The notes beneath the pieces were generated by a model. The model saw nothing but the letters and a program-made list of their open reading frames with translations. It did no database searches and was not told the DNA's origin. From the NCBI GenBank assembly GCA_018970325.1, contig JAGWWP010000006.1, positions 1-64,000 on the forward strand: a stretch of DNA of 64,000 nucleotides. The letters are read 5' to 3'. Positions 58,325 through 64,000 of this stretch are shown in pieces. The position numbers and the translations under genes were made by a program. Positions within the stretch are counted from its first letter, which is position 1. Each line of letters opens with the position of its first letter. The DNA is from Cyanobacteria bacterium REEB446 (GTDB lineage: Bacteria; Cyanobacteriota; Vampirovibrionia; LMEP-6097).

Positions 58325-59656
58325 ATGTTAAGTTCAAAAGAACTATCCAATCTGGATGTCATAAAAAAAATTAATTCTCGGCTTGATCCTGAAAATCTTA
58401 GTCACATAGAGAAAAGTGTGAATGAAATAGTTAACAAGGTTAAGAATACAGGCAATGCAGCAATAAAAGAATTTTCAGAAAAATTCGACAAATATATCCT
58501 TAAAGATGAAGAGCTTAAAGGCCTCTCCGTAAAAGGAGCTTATAAATTACTCGACGCAGAATTAAAACAGTCTTTAGAAGTAGCTAAAGAAAGAATAGAA
58601 AGATTTCATATTGAAGAATATAGAAGTTCTAATTTTGCTCAAGGTTGGGGATTTACAGGTAACCTAGGAGAAAGACTCGGAGTGAGATATACTAGTCTAG
58701 ACTCTGTCGCAGTATATATTCCAGGCGGAAAAGCCCCCTTATTCTCCACCGTACTTATGACAGTTATACCAGCAAAAGTAGCTGGTGTTAAACGTATAGT
58801 ACTGTTCAGCCCGCCACCCATACACCCCAGTATTCAAGGCTTAGCTGATCTCCTTGATATAGACGAAATTTATCCTATCGGTGGTGCTCAAGCGATAGCT
58901 GCTGCAGCCTATGGTACAGAAACTATAAAACCTGTAGATAAAGTAGTCGGTCCAGGTAATATTTTCGTTAGCTTAGCCAAGAAAAATGTATTCGGAATTA
59001 TAGGCATAGATGGAATTTTCGGTCCTAGTGAGCTTGCGATAGTCGCAGATAACAGTGCAAATCCAAAAGAAATAGCAGCCGACTTCTTAAGCCAATTAGA
59101 GCATGGTTCAGGCTTAGAGTCTGCGTTATTAATATGCACTGATCAAAAACTATTAACAGATTCAATTCAAGAAATAGAAGCACAGATCGATTCTTTAAAG
59201 GCTCATAAAACAGATGAGCAAATAAACACGATTAAATCTTCATATAAGAATTATAGTGCCTGCATCTGCACCGATAATCCAAGTGAGATATCAGAGCTCA
59301 TTAATCTCTATGCACCAGAGCATTTAGAACTACAGGCGTCAGACTCTTTAGCTAGTCTTCTGATAACTAGTGTTAAACATGCTGGAGCGATTTTCATCGG
59401 AGCTAATGCCTGTGAAAGCCTTGGTGATTATTTAGCTGGTCCTAGCCACTGCCTGCCTACTGGCAGAGGTGCAAGATATGCTTCTGGTCTTCATTCTGCT
59501 GATTTTATGAAAAAAAGTTCTCTAATCGATTTTAGAGGGGTATCCAAAGACTGTGATGGTTTTAAAGAATTAACTAAACATACAGCAAGACTCGCTAGAG
59601 CAGAGAATCTAGAAGCTCATGCTCAGGCAATCATAAACAGGGTTTCGCAATTATGA
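58325..59656 (+). CDS. hisD: histidinol dehydrogenase
   Basis: SVAVYIPGGKAPLFSTVLMTVIPAKVAGV, GPGNIFVSLAKKNVFGIIGIDGIFGPSE, SQLEHG, GPSHCLPTGRGARYASGL. Confidence 0.96.
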   Translation: MLSSKELSNLDVIKKINSRLDPENLSHIEKSVNEIVNKVKNTGNAAIKEFSEKFDKYILKDEELKGLSVKGAYKLLDAELKQSLEVAKERIERFHIEEYRSSNFAQGWGFTGNLGERLGVRYTSLDSVAVYIPGGKAPLFSTVLMTVIPAKVAGVKRIVLFSPPPIHPSIQGLADLLDIDEIYPIGGAQAIAAAAYGTETIKPVDKVVGPGNIFVSLAKKNVFGIIGIDGIFGPSELAIVADNSANPKEIAADFLSQLEHGSGLESALLICTDQKLLTDSIQEIEAQIDSLKAHKTDEQINTIKSSYKNYSACICTDNPSEISELINLYAPEHLELQASDSLASLLITSVKHAGAIFIGANACESLGDYLAGPSHCLPTGRGARYASGLHSADFMKKSSLIDFRGVSKDCDGFKELTKHTARLARAENLEAHAQAIINRVSQL

Positions 59657-60207
59657 ACAAATCTAATCTACAAGATTCCACAAAAGTAAATCCCGCAAAT
59701 TCCAAGCAAGAAAACTTTCATCGCTTAATGTTAAAAAAAATCAGGCGTGAAATTAGAACAGGGCAGAGCATCTTACATATCAGTGATAAACAGAACCAGA
59801 TCTCGGAGATACTTTCTGTAAATAATATATTCAATAAAGTATCTAGTTTAAATCCAGATGAATTAAGATCTCAGAATATATCTAGAACTCACAAGGCTTT
59901 CTCCTACATAATTTTAGACTTAGATATGCCTTGCAGTGATAATCTAAATGGGATTCTTAATGAATTGGCTCCAATGATTATTAGACCAGGTTTACTAATA
60001 CTTATCGGTACTAATTTATGTTCATTTCAAAATAAATTAAATTTACTACTTAATAAGTTCCCCCCAACTTTCAATAGACCATCCAGAGCGATAGCCCCAA
60101 ATCAGCTCAGAGATTCAGTTATAGAAGAAGGATTCTTTTTAAAAAATCGTTATTATCAGTATGATGATTTACTGTTGATGTTTTTAGATATACCGCAGAG
60201 ATATTAG
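59653..60207 (+). CDS. hypothetical protein
   Basis: 184 aa; overlaps hisD stop. Confidence 0.5.
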   Translation: MNKSNLQDSTKVNPANSKQENFHRLMLKKIRREIRTGQSILHISDKQNQISEILSVNNIFNKVSSLNPDELRSQNISRTHKAFSYIILDLDMPCSDNLNGILNELAPMIIRPGLLILIGTNLCSFQNKLNLLLNKFPPTFNRPSRAIAPNQLRDSVIEEGFFLKNRYYQYDDLLLMFLDIPQRY

Positions 60208-61141
60208 GGCAACGGTGCCATTAAGCCACCCTGCCGAATATCATTATCATCAAGATATTTATGAAATTCATGTAAAAACTTCTGCTTCATCCCATGGTCA
60301 GCCCACTCTGGGGCGATCAGCTCCCCGACCTTACCTTCACCCATAACTCGCTGAATAACGACCTTCTCTGGTATTCTTGCGATAAAATCAGCCAAGATTT
60401 TTATATACTCATCTCTTTCTATAACCGAAAGATCACCATTTAAATAATCTATTTCCATAGCTGTTCCCTTGAAAATACAGAGTTGGTGAATTTTCAGATC
60501 ATCTATATCCTGCTCAGCAAGCCTCTCTGCCGTCTTCAACATCATTTCTGGAGTTTCCTCTGGTAATCCTAGAATCACATGAGTACAGACTCTCAGTAGA
60601 GGATTGTTTCTAGCTTTAATTCTTTTCACTGCATCAGTAAAATCTTCATAAGTATGAGCTCTATTAATAAGATCTAAAGTCTTGTTATGCGAACTCTGCA
60701 CTCCGATATCCACCCACAGCTCCAGCCCTCTTGCTGTATACTCTTCAAAAAGATCTATCACCTCATCTGGAACACAATCGGGACGAGAGCCTATAGCGAG
60801 TACTTTTACTCGCTCATCACTTACAGCTTGATTATAAATAGTCCTTAAATAATCTACGTCAGCATAGGTATTAGTAAAGGATTGTAGATAAGCGATGAAC
60901 TGATTTATCCCAAAGCGTTTCCCCTGTTTCTCTATACCATCAGCGAGCTGGGCAGATATAGTATGGGCAGGGTTCCTCGCACCAGAGGACGAACCATCGT
61001 CAGTACAGAAAGTACAACCACCCACAGCCTTAGTACCATCACGATTAGGACAGGTAAAACCACCTTCAAGAGTGACACGATGCAGTTTATCTCCAAAGCG
61101 ATTTTGGAGATATTGTTTTAGGGTGTAATATCTTGATGACA
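60204..61141 (-). CDS. TIGR01212/YhcC family radical SAM protein
   Basis: RVTLEGGFTCPNRDGTKAVGGCTFCTDDGSSSGAR; likely start MSSRYYTLKQYL at 61141 (ORF track start 61211 is inside mnmG). Confidence 0.88.
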
Positions 61142-61149
61142 TATAAATA

Positions 61150-63159
61150 TTAACTTTGGGCGTGTAGCGAAACTCCACTTTGAAGAGCAGTATTTTTTTT
61201 CTTCGCCTCAAGCATAATCAAAATACTAGAAATATCACTAGGACTAATTCCCCCGACCCTACTTGCTTGACCGATAGTCAGTGGTCTTACCTTTGATAAC
61301 TTATCTCTCGCTTCTAGAGAGAGAATCGAACAGTTTTTAAAATCAAAACCCACGGGAATTTTAATATTTTCACGCTTCTGCATATCTCGAATCTGCACCA
61401 TCTGCCTATCTATATAACCCTGATATTTAACATAGGTCTCTAACTCAAATGGGTAAAGAATCTTTTCTAAAAGAATTCCTTTCTTCTCCAAGGCATAGCG
61501 ATCTTCTTCATGAAGATCAGTATGGAAATTGACTTTCGCTAAATCTTCATATGTAAACTCTGGTCTCTTTAGCATTTCATGGACAGTAATTTTATTCGAG
61601 CCTTTAATTTCCATACCCGTAGGAATATTATCCTGAGCGAATTTCGCCTGATCAATAAATCTAAATTCTTCTTCTATACGCTCCTGCTTCTCTAAATATA
61701 TAGACCATCTATAATCATCGACTAAACCTAACTCATAACCTTTTAGCGTAAGCCTTTGGTCAGCGTTATCCTGCCTAAGCACCAATCTATACTCGGATCT
61801 AGAAGTCATCATCCTATAAGGATCTGAGATCTCCTTAGTAACCAAATCATCGACTAAAGTCCCTATATAACTAGTTTCTCTACCTAAGACGAAATCCTGA
61901 TATTCATCACAGTATTTTCTAAATCTCTCATTTACAGATAAATCATCTTTCTCTAATTGAGTTTTTAAGTTATAAGCCTTAATCGCAGCATTTATTCCCG
62001 CCATAAGACCCTGAGTAGCAGCTTCCTCGTAGCCACTAGTTCCTAAAACCTGCCCTGCCACGAACAGCCCATCTAACTCTTTAGCAGCGAAGCTATGATT
62101 AAACTGTATCCCTGGAAAGTAGTCATACTCTACCGCATAAGCTGGTCTAGTTATCCAAGCCTTCTCTAAGCCTGGAAGAGTCCTAATGATCTGCCACTGC
62201 ACTTCTATCGGTAAACTAGTGCTACAACCTTGAAGATATATTTCATCAGTGTCTAAGCCTTCTGGCTCTAAAAAGAAATGGTGGGAAGGATTATGCGGGA
62301 ACTTAACTACCTTATCTTCTATAGACGGGCAGTAGCGAGGACCACTCGCAGAGATAGCTCCAGAGTACATCGGCGATTTTTCCAGATTAGCTAATATCAC
62401 TTCATGCGTATTAGCATTAGTACGGGTTATATGACAGGGATACTGCCTGCGAATAGGTCTATGCGGCAAGAAAGAGAAGAAAGATAGCTCTTCATCTCCT
62501 GGAGCGACTTCCAAACCAGAGAAATCTATAGTTTTTTTATCTATTCTAGCTGGCGTACCAGTCTTTAGCCTTCCAGTTTCCAGCCCTAGGCTGCGAATCT
62601 GTGGCGATAATCCTAAAGAAGGCTTGTCACCAGCTCTGCCAGCACTCTCGAATTGATGCCCCGTAAAAATTCTCCCCTCTAAAAAAGTACCAGCGGTTAA
62701 AACAATGGACAGAGCATAAATCTTCTCACCTAGATTCGTTTCTACGCCGATAATACGATTAGATTTATTTTCATCAAAAATTAAAGCCTTCGCAGCAGAC
62801 TGATAGATACGCAAATTAGACATAGCCTCTAAATACTGCCTTACCCAACGTGAATATTGTTTTTTATCAGACTGAGCTCTTAAGGATCTAGTCGCTGGTC
62901 CCTTACTAGAATTTAAGGTCTTCATCTGAAGGTAAGTCGCATCAGCAGCTAAACCCATAATGCCACCAAGTGCATCTAATTCTTTAACTAGCTGCGACTT
63001 TCCCGGACCACCTACAGCTGGGTTGCAAGGCATAGTCGCTATCTGATCTACATTGTTAGTTAGCAGCAGCGTACTCAAACCCAATCTAGCAGAAGCATGC
63101 GCCGCCTCTGAGCCTGCATGCCCTCCACCTATAATGATTACGTCGAAATTTGCTTGCAT
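61150..63159 (-). CDS. mnmG: tRNA uridine 5-carboxymethylaminomethyl modification enzyme MnmG
   Basis: DVIIIGGGHAGSEAAHASARLG, MPCNPAVGGPGKSQLVKELDALGG, SRSEYRLVLRQDNADQRLT. Confidence 0.96.
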   Translation of the reverse strand: MQANFDVIIIGGGHAGSEAAHASARLGLSTLLLTNNVDQIATMPCNPAVGGPGKSQLVKELDALGGIMGLAADATYLQMKTLNSSKGPATRSLRAQSDKKQYSRWVRQYLEAMSNLRIYQSAAKALIFDENKSNRIIGVETNLGEKIYALSIVLTAGTFLEGRIFTGHQFESAGRAGDKPSLGLSPQIRSLGLETGRLKTGTPARIDKKTIDFSGLEVAPGDEELSFFSFLPHRPIRRQYPCHITRTNANTHEVILANLEKSPMYSGAISASGPRYCPSIEDKVVKFPHNPSHHFFLEPEGLDTDEIYLQGCSTSLPIEVQWQIIRTLPGLEKAWITRPAYAVEYDYFPGIQFNHSFAAKELDGLFVAGQVLGTSGYEEAATQGLMAGINAAIKAYNLKTQLEKDDLSVNERFRKYCDEYQDFVLGRETSYIGTLVDDLVTKEISDPYRMMTSRSEYRLVLRQDNADQRLTLKGYELGLVDDYRWSIYLEKQERIEEEFRFIDQAKFAQDNIPTGMEIKGSNKITVHEMLKRPEFTYEDLAKVNFHTDLHEEDRYALEKKGILLEKILYPFELETYVKYQGYIDRQMVQIRDMQKRENIKIPVGFDFKNCSILSLEARDKLSKVRPLTIGQASRVGGISPSDISSILIMLEAKKKNTALQSGVSLHAQS
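61158..61182 (-). repeat. partial dispersed repeat copy forming the mnmG C-terminus
   Basis: GGGCGTGTAGCGAAACTCCACTTTG vs GGGCGTGTAGCAGAACTCCAATTTC at 32861. Confidence 0.7.
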
Positions 63160-63192
63160 AATTATTTGATCGAAATTAACATTTTAGCAAAA

Positions 63193-63999
63193 TTAACAAG
63201 AATCATACTTTCGCACAGGAATTCCATCACCTCGATCAAATAAATTAATCATCAAATTAAATTGATCAGGGCTAAAAGAGCCAAATTGCTTTAATAAATG
63301 TTTTAAATACTCATCATCTCTTTTCGAGAAGAATAAGTCTTGATCAGGCTTATCAACCGAGCGATTTTCAACAAACTGGATCAATTCTTCAAGATAGTGA
63401 TGCCTAATATCTAAAGACTTGTAATGTTCTGGTTGTTTTTCTAAATCTTTTTGTATTTTTTTATGTACATCTTTGATAAATTTAATATCTTCTACTGCTA
63501 ATTTACCTTCAGTGACTGATGTTTTAAGTTCGGATAAAGGACTAAATAAATCATAATTTTTCTTCAATTTTTTTTGCCAATCAGCATGCTCAGCCCCAAT
63601 CAGTCCATCAAATCCTAACTCTGAACAGTATTTCCCAATTAATTGTGGGGCAATGGCAGTTACACTGCGTAAATCCTTTAGGTGCTCAACTTCCTTATCT
63701 GAACTTTTCATCACTGCGTCCAGGATTTGAAGATTTTTTTGAACACCCGTTAGTGCCTTTGATATTTTTTGTGCTTCCCATAAATCTTGATTACCTCTAC
63801 CCTGATAAGTTAGTACAACACTAGAGTCATTTTTTTTATCGACTAAAGAATCCAAAATTATAGATTCTTTAAATTTAGATGACAACCATCCTTGATATTG
63901 TTTTAAAAATTTTTGATAAATAGCTAAATTTTGATTTGTCCACTCGGAATTCTTTTCCTGAAATAATTTACTTGGATCCTTGCTTAATACATCTACCAA
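63193..63999 (-). CDS. hypothetical protein, truncated by window end
   Basis: 268 aa ORF reaching the right edge. Confidence 0.5.
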   Translation of the reverse strand: MVDVLSKDPSKLFQEKNSEWTNQNLAIYQKFLKQYQGWLSSKFKESIILDSLVDKKNDSSVVLTYQGRGNQDLWEAQKISKALTGVQKNLQILDAVMKSSDKEVEHLKDLRSVTAIAPQLIGKYCSELGFDGLIGAEHADWQKKLKKNYDLFSPLSELKTSVTEGKLAVEDIKFIKDVHKKIQKDLEKQPEHYKSLDIRHHYLEELIQFVENRSVDKPDQDLFFSKRDDEYLKHLLKQFGSFSPDQFNLMINLFDRGDGIPVRKYDSC

Positions 64000-64000
64000 A

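Noticed and set aside
58639-59139. Minus-strand ORFs in hisD
   Set aside because: Antisense shadows of a conserved coding region.
61142-61211. N-terminal extension of the radical SAM ORF (MRRRKKILLFKVEFRYTPKVNIY)
   Set aside because: Overlaps the mnmG 3' end and repeat; start at MSSRYYTL fits the family.

Overview
Low-GC bacterial chromosome window with mostly housekeeping genes: groES-groEL, murB, gatA, holB-like, pcrA/uvrD, mraY, rsh, rph, thiN, lepA, csaB, flhB, malic enzyme, nusG-secE, tRNA-Trp, Fe-S type photolyase, argG, a suf operon followed by BolA and a monothiol glutaredoxin, hisD and mnmG. Gene content is compatible with a non-photosynthetic Cyanobacteria/Melainabacteria-type lineage, but that is inference only. 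The unusual material is: (1) a dispersed ~33-50 bp repeat (core GAAAACGCAGAAATTGGAGTT) found between genes and also in frame inside ORFs (hemY-like, thiN twice, mnmG C-terminus), resembling the Rickettsia palindromic element idea but with a different sequence; (2) three AAA/DUF4143-type ATPase genes, each preceded by a gene-specific inverted repeat abutting a shared GGGTAAAAT box, one of these leaders being duplicated and fused in frame to a decayed hepT copy; (3) a HepT-MntA pair tightly coupled to a pentapeptide-repeat membrane protein; (4) a symmetric cassette bounded by a perfect 19-bp inverted repeat and flanked by paralogous tiny membrane proteins, some absent from the supplied ORF track; (5) a decaying TetR / fatty-acid-hydroxylase / amine-oxidase module between tRNA-Trp and secE, with tRNA-derived repeats beside it. 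No CRISPR array or rRNA gene was seen. All calls were made by eye; no database search was run.
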